Shown here piece after piece: positions 24,857 through 33,614 of a stretch of 64,000 nt of DNA; positions within the stretch are counted from its first letter, which is position 1, and each line of letters starts with the position of its first letter. Source of the DNA: Kluyvera sp040932435. Lineage in GTDB: Bacteria > Pseudomonadota > Gammaproteobacteria > Enterobacterales > Enterobacteriaceae. Below the pieces are notes generated by a model, which was not told the DNA's origin, did no database searches, and worked only from the letters and a program-made list of their open reading frames with translations. The stretch is from assembly GCF_040932435.1 (NCBI RefSeq), contig NZ_JBFQGA010000003.1:186001-250000 (forward strand). Direction: 5' to 3'. Position numbers and translations under genes: made by a program.

Positions 24857-26050
24857 CTACGGGTAATGAGCCGCACGTTTAGCCAGTTTCTTTTGAAGTA
24901 TGATGACCATGAAAGGAAATCCCGCTGCGGTTAAGGCACTGACAACCAACAGTCGATTTATATTTTGCGTTGTTAATCCCATGTCGGGGAGCAATAGAGA
25001 AGACAGAAAGAATGCAAGAGTGGTTATCAGGTACATTATTGCCGTCTGCAATGAAGAAAAGCTGGCACGTTGTTCATCCTCAGGATAATGGAGAGCCACC
25101 GACGAAGCGCAAACCAGTCGGCTATATGAGGCGCCAAGAAATATGGTTATAAAGAGAAAGGCATTTTTATTGCCCATCGCAGGAATAAGCAAGCTTGATA
25201 TCAATAGCAGTGTTGAAAATATGGCTAGGGTGAGGGAGGGTAAGCGTGATGTAAGAATGCCTGTTATTTTTGTCGAAAAATAACCTACAATTCCGCCGCT
25301 GAGAAACAATAAAGGTAATAGGTTCTGTTGTGCACCCATATACTGCATCATCAATGGAGTCAGAATGGGTATGACAAGCATAGGACTAAATTGCGCGAAT
25401 GCAGTGCATGAAGCAAAAAGTAAGGTGTCGGTATCAAAAGAGAGTTTGGCCTTTATGTGGGGTGAAACCGTATCATAGGGAAGGGTAAAAATGATCATCG
25501 GTAGAGAGACTAAGCACAGTGAACTGATTAGCCACATCGCAGCATGCCAACCATAATGCGTACATAAAAATAATATAGTGGGCATTCCGACAATGCTAAC
25601 CATTGAGAATGATGCAATCACCGTGGCTAGCATTCTGCCGCGAAGATTTGCCGGAGCATGATTGATTAAAATGCTGATCCCCACGCCCATTGTCGTTCCC
25701 CCCACCAACCCTGCGCAAAATCGTAATATCAAGAGAGTTTCAAAATGCGTAATGAGCGTAGACAAAAAGGTTAGCGTTCCTAGCAGCGCCATATTTTTGA
25801 TCAAAAACTGTTTTTTATTAAATCGATCAATCCAATAAAAAGCAGCAATCCCAGATAACACCGCGCCCAGCGTGTACATGCCAGAGACATATCCAGAAAA
25901 AGACACCGGCACGGAAAACCCGTCGGCCATAAAAGCAAAAACGGGTGTTAATGCCATGTACTCTAGTGCATTAGTGAACTGGATAAATGCCATTGCTAAG
26001 GCGATTCGCATGAGTGTTTTAGGATTAAACGTCTGGGTGACCAGTGGCAT
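24857..26050 (-). CDS. MFS transporter (DHA1-like efflux family)
   Basis: 397 residues from the ATG at 26050 (MPLVTQTFNPKTLMRIALAM). Twelve hydrophobic segments; the DR-containing loop WIDRFNKKQF between TM2 and TM3 and RGRMLATVIASFSMVSIVGMP around TM4-TM5 resemble arabinose/drug efflux permeases. Substrate cannot be told from sequence. A divergently transcribed LysR regulator starts 103 bp away, a common arrangement for exporters induced by their substrate. AT-rich, consistent with acquired DNA. Confidence 0.8.
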   Translation of the reverse strand: MPLVTQTFNPKTLMRIALAMAFIQFTNALEYMALTPVFAFMADGFSVPVSFSGYVSGMYTLGAVLSGIAAFYWIDRFNKKQFLIKNMALLGTLTFLSTLITHFETLLILRFCAGLVGGTTMGVGISILINHAPANLRGRMLATVIASFSMVSIVGMPTILFLCTHYGWHAAMWLISSLCLVSLPMIIFTLPYDTVSPHIKAKLSFDTDTLLFASCTAFAQFSPMLVIPILTPLMMQYMGAQQNLLPLLFLSGGIVGYFSTKITGILTSRLPSLTLAIFSTLLLISSLLIPAMGNKNAFLFITIFLGASYSRLVCASSVALHYPEDEQRASFSSLQTAIMYLITTLAFFLSSLLLPDMGLTTQNINRLLVVSALTAAGFPFMVIILQKKLAKRAAHYP

Positions 26051-26153
26051 AGCAAGCAACCTTTAGATAAAAGATGCCTGAGTTTAATAGATATCAGTGG
26101 TGCTAATAATGTGGTAATAATGGTATTCATTATTATCATTTATGGGATAGTTA

Positions 26154-27071
26154 ATGCGACCCGCTCTTGATTTCAATACCTTGAAAGTGTTCATCGCCGT
26201 GGTGGAGAGTGAAAGTTTTGTCGGGGCAGCGAAAGTCCTTGAGATGCCGACATCAAATGTGAGCCGTTGTATTTCTCAGTTAGAAGAAAAGCTAAATCTT
26301 CAGCTCATTGAACGCAGCACCCGTCATATGAAGCTCACCCAAGCAGGGCATCTACTCTATACCCGAGCGAAGCCATTGTTGGAGGCGCTTGAGCAAACTG
26401 AGACAGAATTAACGTTGCGGCAAATGCAGCTCAAGGGCCCGCTGCGTATCTGTATTCCCAATGAGGTTGGCCCGGCATTGCTGGGCGCCGCTGTTGCTGA
26501 TTTCGCTTGTCAGTACCCAGATCTTGAGATCAGCTGCATCACAAACTTGTCAGGTTTCGAATCCCTGCGGGACGATCTGGATTTAGCTGTCATTATCACC
26601 CGTGGTCAGATGGATGATAGCGATTACATCGCCCGTCATCTCCTGACCATTCCGTGCACCATTGTTGCCGCACCTTCCGTCATTCAGCGCTACGGCACGC
26701 CATCTGATATACAGCAATTTGAGGAATTACCCTGTATTACAACAGTCAGTGCTCTGAAAGGCGCTCCCTGGCAGTTTGTCAATAAACAGGGCGGATTTGA
26801 GGCAGTCAAGGTCAAAGGGTGTTACCGGGTCAACAGCGGAGAGATGGCTGGACGAGCTGCGCTAGCAGGAGTCGGCTTTGCAATACTATCGAAGCAGGCC
26901 TGCCAGCCCTACATTAGCGATGGAAGCCTCATCGAGGTGGCGTTTGAACAATCGGCAGCCCCGTTGCAATTGTTCGCCCTGTATTCCAATCGACGTTTCT
27001 TACCCGCGAAAACACGGGCGCTGATTGATTTTATGCAGCAGAGATTGAGCAATAGTTCTCTAGAAGCATAA
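26154..27071 (+). CDS. LysR-family transcriptional regulator
   Basis: 305 residues. N-terminal winged HTH (LDFNTLKVFIAVVESESFVG, then SNVSRCISQLEEKLNLQLIE) and a C-terminal substrate-binding domain (about 95-295). Within the LTTR family the HTH and the LKGPLRICIP start of the effector domain resemble the CrgA/AaeR-like group. Divergent from the MFS exporter, which it probably regulates. The ribosome site before ATG 26154 is weak. The 94-bp divergent region was read but no convincing T-N11-A operator is claimed. Confidence 0.88.
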   Translation: MRPALDFNTLKVFIAVVESESFVGAAKVLEMPTSNVSRCISQLEEKLNLQLIERSTRHMKLTQAGHLLYTRAKPLLEALEQTETELTLRQMQLKGPLRICIPNEVGPALLGAAVADFACQYPDLEISCITNLSGFESLRDDLDLAVIITRGQMDDSDYIARHLLTIPCTIVAAPSVIQRYGTPSDIQQFEELPCITTVSALKGAPWQFVNKQGGFEAVKVKGCYRVNSGEMAGRAALAGVGFAILSKQACQPYISDGSLIEVAFEQSAAPLQLFALYSNRRFLPAKTRALIDFMQQRLSNSSLEA

Positions 27072-27154
27072 GGTGGGATTGGAAGTATGCAGTGGGCTGA
27101 GTCTCGACTGGGGATATTGGCTCAAAGCGGTGCTTAAGCGCATGCAGTAAGCTT

Positions 27155-27178
27155 GTCTGCTTTGTGCCAAAAGCGGAC
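27155..27178. repeat. Palindromic repeat, copy 1 (left of arginase/TetR module)
   Basis: GTCTGCTTT...AAAGCGGAC, an imperfect hairpin related to the two copies at 28915-28978. The surrounding 27072-27345 gap also holds the TetR-type operator and the promoter of the arginase-like gene. Confidence 0.5.
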
Positions 27179-27269
27179 GTAGATTGAAGGCAGCCTGGAC
27201 AAATGACTTTTATCCTTTTCGTTAACTAAACGTGCCGTGTTGCTTGCGAAAGAGCGATGATTACGCAAA

Positions 27270-27291
27270 AATGAATGAACGATCATTCATT
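27270..27291. promoter_or_regulatory. 22-bp palindrome, probable TetR operator
   Basis: AATGAATGA-ACGA-TCATTCATT, perfect 9-bp arms, 54 bp before the arginase-like start. Shape and size fit a TetR-family site; the only nearby candidate is the regulator at 28298. Confidence 0.72.
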
Positions 27292-27345
27292 TTATGATGT
27301 AATTCACTCAATTCAGTCTGTTGTCAAAACAAGTAAAGGCAAATT

Positions 27346-28209
27346 ATGACCAGTAAAACGCTCAGACTTTTATTTCCTCAATGGCAGGGGGGCAATAACC
27401 CTCCCTATCATCTTGGCTCGCTTCTTCTCTCGTATCTTTCCCCCGAATCGGATGGCCCTGTTGAGTCAGTTCCGGTCGATGAGCCCACATCGCAGCCACA
27501 GGCCGAAGTGGATGGCATTACCGCTAAACCTCAAATTATCAGGCAACTCAACGATGCAGCCACGCTGATTGGGAAACATGATCCCGATTCAATCGTCGTT
27601 TTTGGTGGCGATTGCCTGGTATCACTGGCTCCTTTTGCCCATCTGCTCAATAAATACGGTGACAAACTGGGTGTGCTCTGGATTGACTCTCACCCTGATG
27701 TGCAGACCGCTAAACAATATCCAAACGCACATGCCCATGTTCTTGGCGCACTCATTGGAACGGGTGATAAAGATTTAGTAGCCCACGTAAGCACGAGGCT
27801 TAACCCCTCAAAAATAATGATTGCCGGTATCCACGATCCGCTGGCCTATGAAGCTGAATATCTGGCAAGTCATAGCATTGCGACGATGAGTCCTGAAAAG
27901 GTTAAAAACGACGCGAAAGACGTCACAAAATGGATCAAGAGGGAAAATATTGAACATCTGGCAATACACATTGATCTGGACGTTCTCGATCCGTCACTTT
28001 TCCGTTCGGTTCTTTTCGCCCAGCCTGGCAGAGGAGAGCATGATTTTGGTGATGTCGCAGAAGGTAAACTATCCATTGAAGATGTTCTAAATCTGATCGC
28101 TCAGGCAACGTCAGAAACGGTGCCTGTCGGCCTTACAATTGCTGAACATTTACCCTGGGATATGCTGAATCTGAAGAATATGCTCAGTGCGTTGCCGCTT
28201 ATGAAGTAA
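27346..28209 (+). CDS. Arginase/ureohydrolase-fold protein with altered metal site
   Basis: 287 residues of the ureohydrolase (arginase/agmatinase) superfamily. Motif 2 WIDSHPDV (D114, H116, D118), motif 3 NAHAHVLG near 127 and motif 4 HIDLDVLDP (D210, D212, D215) are present. Motif 1 reads GGDCL where arginases have GGDHS, so one Mn-binding His is Cys90. Either the site binds metal differently or the substrate differs from arginine. Not hutG or speB by sequence. It precedes a tetR gene by 88 bp and both lie behind a palindromic operator, suggesting an autoregulated two-gene unit. Substrate unknown. Confidence 0.75.
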   Translation: MTSKTLRLLFPQWQGGNNPPYHLGSLLLSYLSPESDGPVESVPVDEPTSQPQAEVDGITAKPQIIRQLNDAATLIGKHDPDSIVVFGGDCLVSLAPFAHLLNKYGDKLGVLWIDSHPDVQTAKQYPNAHAHVLGALIGTGDKDLVAHVSTRLNPSKIMIAGIHDPLAYEAEYLASHSIATMSPEKVKNDAKDVTKWIKRENIEHLAIHIDLDVLDPSLFRSVLFAQPGRGEHDFGDVAEGKLSIEDVLNLIAQATSETVPVGLTIAEHLPWDMLNLKNMLSALPLMK

Positions 28210-28297
28210 TATCTGATTCTGGGGTCAGAGTTCAATGCTGGCTCCAGGAAAAAAAGCGCGCTAAAGTCATGGCCCTCGATTAAACATAATAGTCAAC

Positions 28298-28870
28298 ATG
28301 TTAAAGAAAACCGAAACCTACCATAAGCTGATTACCGCTGCCGCTGCCTGCTTTGCAGAAAAGGGCTTTAGTGCGACCAGCGTACGTGAAATTTCTACCC
28401 GTGCTGGGATCAGCCAGGGAGCGATGTACACGTATTTCAAAAGCAAGGATGATCTCATCAAGGCTATCGTTCTTGAAGAGCAGAATTCAGCATTGACCGC
28501 TCACAGTGCTCCGTCTAGCGGCACTTATTTCGAGCGCCTTTGCGTGCAGGTTACTTCGTGCATAAGCGATGTAGGTTATCCAGTTACGCATCAACTCTGG
28601 GTTGAAATCATGGCGGAGTCTGCGCGGAACCCTGAATTGCAGAAAACGTATATTTCCAGTGATACCATCATGCGGCAAAGTATTGCAGGAATAATCGCGG
28701 ACGGTATTGCAGCAGGAGAGTTTCGCCGGGAGATAAACCTTGAGGAAGTCACGATTATTCTTTTTGCCTTTATTGACGGTTTAATCGCGCGCAAGGCTAT
28801 AAATGCATCCTTCTCTTTCAGTCGCGACCTGCCTATGTTTTTTGAGTTGATGTCAAAATTATTGAAATAA
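28298..28870 (+). CDS. TetR/AcrR-family repressor
   Basis: 190 residues. HTH at about 28-55 (TSVREISTRAGISQGAMYTY, then FKSKDDLI) is canonical for TetR. The C-terminal ligand domain contains a TetR_C-type segment (VTHQLWVEIMAESARNPEL). Start ATG 28298 has a weak ribosome site. Likely represses itself and the arginase-like gene through the palindrome at 27270; inducer unknown. The region 28871-29058 after it contains only palindromic repeats. Confidence 0.88.
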   Translation: MLKKTETYHKLITAAAACFAEKGFSATSVREISTRAGISQGAMYTYFKSKDDLIKAIVLEEQNSALTAHSAPSSGTYFERLCVQVTSCISDVGYPVTHQLWVEIMAESARNPELQKTYISSDTIMRQSIAGIIADGIAAGEFRREINLEEVTIILFAFIDGLIARKAINASFSFSRDLPMFFELMSKLLK

Positions 28871-28914
28871 TGCTAAACAGCTTTAGTCAACGTGATAGCC
28901 AGGGAATTGCAAAT

Positions 28915-28978
28915 GTCCGCTCCTCGCTCAAAGCGGACCTTCTAGCCCAGCAAGCCTGTCCGCTGCGTGCCAGGAGCG
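28915..28978. repeat. Palindromic repeats, copies 2 and 3 (right of arginase/TetR module)
   Basis: GTCCGCT...AGCGGAC hairpin at 28915-28938 and a second related unit GTCCGCTGCGTGCCAGGAGC at 28958-28977. Both resemble copy 1 at 27155, so the arginase-tetR pair is bracketed by members of one repeat family. Confidence 0.5.
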
Positions 28979-29058
28979 AATATGCCAATTTCGGGCTTCG
29001 TGTCTATGAGTGTTAAGGGAAATGCCTATGGCAATCCCCTTAACATTGAGCGGAAAAA

Positions 29059-29589
29059 TCAGCTTTGACAGAAACGGAGCCGGTTGCCAAACGGATCGTA
29101 AACTTCCAAGACATCGCCCCAATCCTGCTTCACTATTTCCGGGCGACCATAACCATACTGCTTTTCCTGTAGTTCGTTTCTGAACAACTCAATATTGTGC
29201 ATAGGAATAAAAATCGTAGCGCCTGGGCTAGCGTCACCGTGATGTTCAGACAAGTGCAGCTGCAACCCCTCCCGGACAATGCCAAGATACAAAGGCAGGT
29301 TGGGCTCGAACCGGTGTTCAAATTCAACGCTGAATGATAGAAATTCAAGATAGAATTCCCGTGCTTTCCGCACATCGAACATGCGTAAGATGGGGATAGG
29401 CTTAATGAAATGAATTTTAGGCTGAGGAGCTTGTGAGGGCAGCGCAGCCTCAGCGGTGTTCCAATCCTTGTAGCCTAATTGATGTGCAATAGTTTCAAGT
29501 GCAGCGGAATAAGAAATTTTATGATCGCGCAGATCCAAAGAGGTTTTTAACTTTGCCGCCATTTGCTTGGCCAGCTCGATTGTTAACAT
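29059..29589 (-). CDS. Glyoxalase-superfamily (VOC, bleomycin-resistance-like) protein with N-terminal helical extension
   Basis: 176 residues from the ATG at 29589, preceded by AGGAGA. Two parts: an N-terminal helical region of about 45 residues (LAKQMAAKLKTSL, ISYSAALETIAHQLGYKDWN) typical of a subset of glyoxalase-superfamily proteins, then one VOC module (about 58-176) with FYLEFLSFSVEFEHRF, HLSEHHGDASPG and DPFGNRLRF, the pattern of bleomycin-binding proteins. VOC proteins of this type bind drugs or act on small molecules; activity here is unknown. A LysE-type exporter lies 36 bp upstream on the same strand and could be co-transcribed. Confidence 0.8.
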   Translation of the reverse strand: MLTIELAKQMAAKLKTSLDLRDHKISYSAALETIAHQLGYKDWNTAEAALPSQAPQPKIHFIKPIPILRMFDVRKAREFYLEFLSFSVEFEHRFEPNLPLYLGIVREGLQLHLSEHHGDASPGATIFIPMHNIELFRNELQEKQYGYGRPEIVKQDWGDVLEVYDPFGNRLRFCQS

Positions 29590-29625
29590 ACTTTCTCCTG
29601 TCTTCAGCAACTGATGGTGCTCGCA

Positions 29626-30258
29626 TTACCGCCGCGATTCCGTGGCGATCTTCACGGCAAGCCCGGTCAACACTCCGCCCATCAGCCAGCGCTGGAATAC
29701 GCCAAACGACGGCTTGCGTACCAGAAATAGTGCGATTGTCCCCGCCGAGATAGCGACTAGCGCATTGATTGATACGCTAATGACGATCTGCGTCATCCCC
29801 AGCATCAACGATTGCACCAGAACGCTGCCGTGAGTGGGATTAATAAATTGTGGCAGTAGCGACAGATAGACGATGGCAATTTTAGGATTGAGCAGGTTGG
29901 TCAAAAAGCCCATTAGAAACAGTTTTCGCGGGCTGTGCTCCGGCAGTTCTTTTAGCTGAAACGGCGAACGGCCGCCGGGGCGCACCGATTGCCAAGCCAT
30001 CCACAGCAGATAAAGCACACCGGCAATTCTCAACGCATCGTAAGCATAGGGAACGGCCATCATTAGCGCCGTCAGACCGAACGCGGCGCTGACCATATAG
30101 AAGATAAAGCCCAATGCCACGCCGCCAAGTGAGACTAAGCCTGCCGCACGTCCCTGAGAGATAGAACGTGAAATCAGGTAGATCATATTTGGGCCGGGGG
30201 TGAGGGCCATGCCGAGTGAGACGAGGGCGAAGGCGAGAATATTGTGAGACTCAGGCAT
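29626..30258 (-). CDS. LysE/RhtB-family amino-acid exporter
   Basis: 210 residues with about six hydrophobic segments and the family N-terminus LVSLGMALTPGPNMIYLISR (residues 12-31). FLTNLLNPKIAIVYLSLLPQF near 120 is the second family mark. Such proteins export amino acids (homoserine, threonine, leucine, lysine); the substrate cannot be assigned. GGAG precedes the ATG. Upstream of, and co-oriented with, the glyoxalase-like gene. Confidence 0.88.
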   Translation of the reverse strand: MPESHNILAFALVSLGMALTPGPNMIYLISRSISQGRAAGLVSLGGVALGFIFYMVSAAFGLTALMMAVPYAYDALRIAGVLYLLWMAWQSVRPGGRSPFQLKELPEHSPRKLFLMGFLTNLLNPKIAIVYLSLLPQFINPTHGSVLVQSLMLGMTQIVISVSINALVAISAGTIALFLVRKPSFGVFQRWLMGGVLTGLAVKIATESRR

Positions 30259-30468
30259 AACGAAACTCCAGCATGGCGACTGTTTTTCATACTACGACTT
30301 CCGTTTTCGTCGAGCGAGAGAAATGTCAATGAACTGTTAATTTTGGTAGAGATGTGAACAGGCCAACCATCGTGGCGATGGCGTATTGCGCACAAGCGGG
30401 AAACAGAGGCTTTACGGGGGCAGGAAGAATCCCTGCCCATACAGGCAGGAATCCCTATTTTCTGGCGA

Positions 30469-32118
30469 CTACCGCTGTGCTAGCGCCTTAAACACCATGG
30501 CTACCGCGTGCGCGCCGGGGTCCATATTGCCCGCCAGACTCTCGCTGTTCAGGTAAGATGCCCGGCCTGCGTTGGCTCGGGTGGCGTGTGCCGTGGCATC
30601 GGCGCCCGCTTGTGCCGCCAGATAGGCCGCACAGAGATTGTCCGGCTGCTGGGCAAGAGCTTCTAGGGCAGGCTGGAGCGCATCGATCAGCGTGCGATCG
30701 CCGACGTCGGCACCGCCGTAAAATTTCATCTGCGCCAGGCCCGCCTGGAGGGCCGCGATAAAGGAGTGGCCTTCATGGATGGCTTGTCCTGCAGCCGTGA
30801 AGAAAATCGACATCAGCACACCGCTGGATCCACCCATCACCACTGTTAAGCGTTCGCCGATGAGTGCGCACAGCGTATCCAACTGCGCCAGCGGCAGGCG
30901 GTGCTGGTGCAGTTGGTGGGCAATTTCACGCGCACCGGCGGCGAAGGTTGAACCGGTATCGCCGTCGCCCACTTTGGCATCAAGAGCGTTCAAATCGGCT
31001 TCCAGCGCCGACAGCGTGGCGGTGACGGTTTCAACATAGCGACTCGCCAGCGCATTTTCAGACGGCGTGAATTCTACCCGGGCGCTGCGAATGGTGCAGG
31101 GCTGGGTTCGCTGTGCGCGCAACCGCACCGGCGGCAACCAGCCGGCGGTTTTGACTTCCGACAACAGCGCTTTTTCAATGCTCTCTTCCAGCACCATGGC
31201 CGTGATGGAAAAACCTTTCATATCCAGTGCGCTGACCAGCGCCGCTGGGCCAATGAGCCAGTCGGTGCGGGCACCAAGAGCACTGTGTGCCAGCTCGCGA
31301 GTGATAATCGTCATTTCGGTGACCGACACGCCGCCGAGGTTGTTTAGCATCAGCACCAGCCGCCCGGTATCCGGCAGTACAGCGCGGATTTTATCGACCA
31401 TCAAGCGCACGACTTCAACGCTGTTTTGCGTATCAACGACGCTGGCACCCGGTTCGCCGTGGATCCCCATACCCAGTTCGGCTTGGCCTGGGTGATGACG
31501 TACGCCGTCATTCGGGTCTGCGGGAAGGTGACAGCTGGAAAGCGCGACGCCGATGCTGAATACGCGTGCCATCGCAAGCCGCGCTTCGCGGGTGACGGTG
31601 TCGAGGTTGTAGCCGTTTTCGGCAAAGTAACCGGCCACTTTGTGGATCAGAATAGTACCGGCAATGCCGCGCGGTTGCTTGTTATCCGGCAACGAAATGT
31701 CATCGCCAACGATCACCATCTCCACGTTATAGCCCATACGACGGGCTTTCTCGGCAGCCAGCCCGAAGTTAAGGCGGTCGCCGGTGTAGTTTTTAACAAT
31801 GAGCAGACAGCCAGCCTCGCCGGTCACCGCCTGAATCGCCGTCAACACGGCATCCACGCTAGGGGAGGCGAACAGGTCGCCGCACACCGCCGCCGTCAGC
31901 ATACCTTTGCCGACGAAGCCCGCGTGTGCCGGTTCGTGGCCAGCGCCGCCGCCGGAAATCACCGCGACGTTCGATTTATCCCAATCTTGGCGTACCACGA
32001 TGCGGATGGCTGGGTCGCTTTCTAGGCGAGCCAGGTTATTCCATGGGCTGGCGATAATCGCCCCTTCGATAGCGTCACTGACAAGGTTTTCGCGTTGATT
32101 GTAGAAAAATTGCGACAT
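30469..32118 (-). CDS. dhaK: ATP-dependent dihydroxyacetone kinase (fused K and L domains)
   Basis: Phosphorylates dihydroxyacetone with ATP. 549 residues, colinear with the Citrobacter freundii enzyme (552). The N-terminal DhaK-type domain carries SGGGAGHEPAH near 55 and the substrate-binding His220 in GMGIHGEPGA; the C-terminal DhaL-type nucleotide domain (about 360-549) carries LDAKVGDGDTGSTFA and MGGSSGVLMSIFF. It lies downstream of dhaKLM on the same strand, so the locus encodes two independent kinases for one substrate, as in Klebsiella. The 210-bp gap before lysE (30259-30468) shows no gene. Confidence 0.95.
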   Translation of the reverse strand: MSQFFYNQRENLVSDAIEGAIIASPWNNLARLESDPAIRIVVRQDWDKSNVAVISGGGAGHEPAHAGFVGKGMLTAAVCGDLFASPSVDAVLTAIQAVTGEAGCLLIVKNYTGDRLNFGLAAEKARRMGYNVEMVIVGDDISLPDNKQPRGIAGTILIHKVAGYFAENGYNLDTVTREARLAMARVFSIGVALSSCHLPADPNDGVRHHPGQAELGMGIHGEPGASVVDTQNSVEVVRLMVDKIRAVLPDTGRLVLMLNNLGGVSVTEMTIITRELAHSALGARTDWLIGPAALVSALDMKGFSITAMVLEESIEKALLSEVKTAGWLPPVRLRAQRTQPCTIRSARVEFTPSENALASRYVETVTATLSALEADLNALDAKVGDGDTGSTFAAGAREIAHQLHQHRLPLAQLDTLCALIGERLTVVMGGSSGVLMSIFFTAAGQAIHEGHSFIAALQAGLAQMKFYGGADVGDRTLIDALQPALEALAQQPDNLCAAYLAAQAGADATAHATRANAGRASYLNSESLAGNMDPGAHAVAMVFKALAQR

Positions 32119-32185
32119 AACAGATTCCTGAATTTTGGCTGTAGCAAGCCTGCGCAGCGCGCTGCGCAGAACGTTGCCAAGATGG

Positions 32186-33598
32186 TTAAAGCGAGAAATT
32201 AAGCGTCAACGGGTCGCCGTTGCGCAGCGTATCGAAAGCCTGGCCCTGCTGACAGTGCCAAGGGATACCGGCCTGCTTGGCGATGAGCGCGCCGTGGGCC
32301 AGCGGGCTGCCTTGCCGCAGGCAGATGGCGGCGGTGTTTTCAGCATTAAGCTGTAGCACCACGGAAGGGTAAATATCATCTGCTATCAGAATCGTGCGAT
32401 GCAGCAGCGCCGGTGCGCCGTCGGCGGCGTCGAGCAGATGTCCGAGAGTCCGATGCAGAATATCGTCGACGTCAATGTAACGCGCCTGAAGATAGGCATC
32501 ATCAAGCGCCTGGTACTGTTGGCTGAGTGCGCTCATGGTCTGTTGCCAGGCCCATTCCGCGCTGCACTTCTGCGTGCGCAGTTTCTGTTCAAGCTCCTTC
32601 ATCAGCTCAGGGTCGTCAAGCAAGGTTTGGTGGCCGGCGAAAATGGCGGCAATATCGTCAGCGTATTTTTCAGCCGCCAGCGCAGTGAGGCCAGCAAGAT
32701 CGTCTAGCGTACGGCTGATGGCGATTTTTAGGCGGCGAAACTCGTCTTCCGGCCGCCCATTTGCTGTGCGCGTTATTGAATAGGCGGCAGGTTGATAGTA
32801 AAGAACCTGGCCGCTAGCGGTAGACGGTGTGCGTGGCCGGGTATCCGGCGGGGTCATTGCCGCTAGGCATTCGCCAAAATTATCCTCTGCCAGCGCGCGA
32901 AACGCTGCCAGCGCCTCTTGCGCCTGCGGGCCTTTGGCAATCAGACGCACCCGGTCATGGCAGCGCACCTTCAGTAGGGCAATTTGATTGATGCTGTCGG
33001 GTTTCACGCATTTGCCGTCTTTTTCAAGTAGCAGCGCTGCGTTGAAACCGCCAAGCCCTTCGACCAGCCGGGCCGCCGGGCGAACGTGGAGGCCATTAGG
33101 GTTTTGAATCTCAACGGTAATCGACTGCGCGTCATCAAAGTCGCTTTCTTCAGTCGATGAGTCGTCAACCTCCATTTCTTGCGGCGCAAAGCCGAGCTGT
33201 ACGCGTTTGGCACGCAGCGCGGTCTGTGCATCGAAGATCACTTTGTCGATACCTGCACCACCGGCGGCACTCGCCGCTGCGGCCAGCGCACCTTCGACCA
33301 GCGGCGCCGGGCACAAATGCACTTTCGCTGCGATCTCAGGTTCCAGCAGGTCGATCGCCGTTTCAGCACTCATCAGGGCGCTGCCGATATCCATTAACAC
33401 CAAAATGGCATCGGCATCCGCGAGTGAAATAATGGCATCCATGACCTTAATCGGGTCAGTACCTATAGGGTTGTCGGGATCGTCAATCCCGGCGGCGATG
33501 GCCAGCCTGCAGCCATCACCCCTTAACATCTGGCGGGCCAGTTCCCCGATCCCTTCGCCCAGTTGGGCGCTGTGAGAGACAATTACTAGGTTTACCAT
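32186..33598 (-). CDS. dhaM: PTS-dependent dihydroxyacetone kinase phosphotransfer subunit DhaM
   Basis: Transfers phosphate from the PTS to DhaL-bound ADP. 470 residues, the full three-domain enteric form: EIIA-man domain with His9 (IVSHSAQLGEG), HPr-like domain with His171 (NPNGLHVRPAARLV), and a truncated enzyme-I-like domain with a His near 435 (GSPLAHGALIAKQAG). All three phospho-histidines are present. Third gene of dhaK-dhaL-dhaM, 16 bp after dhaL. Confidence 0.95.
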   Translation of the reverse strand: MVNLVIVSHSAQLGEGIGELARQMLRGDGCRLAIAAGIDDPDNPIGTDPIKVMDAIISLADADAILVLMDIGSALMSAETAIDLLEPEIAAKVHLCPAPLVEGALAAAASAAGGAGIDKVIFDAQTALRAKRVQLGFAPQEMEVDDSSTEESDFDDAQSITVEIQNPNGLHVRPAARLVEGLGGFNAALLLEKDGKCVKPDSINQIALLKVRCHDRVRLIAKGPQAQEALAAFRALAEDNFGECLAAMTPPDTRPRTPSTASGQVLYYQPAAYSITRTANGRPEDEFRRLKIAISRTLDDLAGLTALAAEKYADDIAAIFAGHQTLLDDPELMKELEQKLRTQKCSAEWAWQQTMSALSQQYQALDDAYLQARYIDVDDILHRTLGHLLDAADGAPALLHRTILIADDIYPSVVLQLNAENTAAICLRQGSPLAHGALIAKQAGIPWHCQQGQAFDTLRNGDPLTLNFSL

Positions 33599-33614
33599 CG
33601 CCTTATCCTTTGTC

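Noticed and set aside
31426..32025. 199-codon frame opposite the ATP-dependent DHA kinase
   Set aside because: Mirror frame of a GC-rich conserved gene, no independent support.
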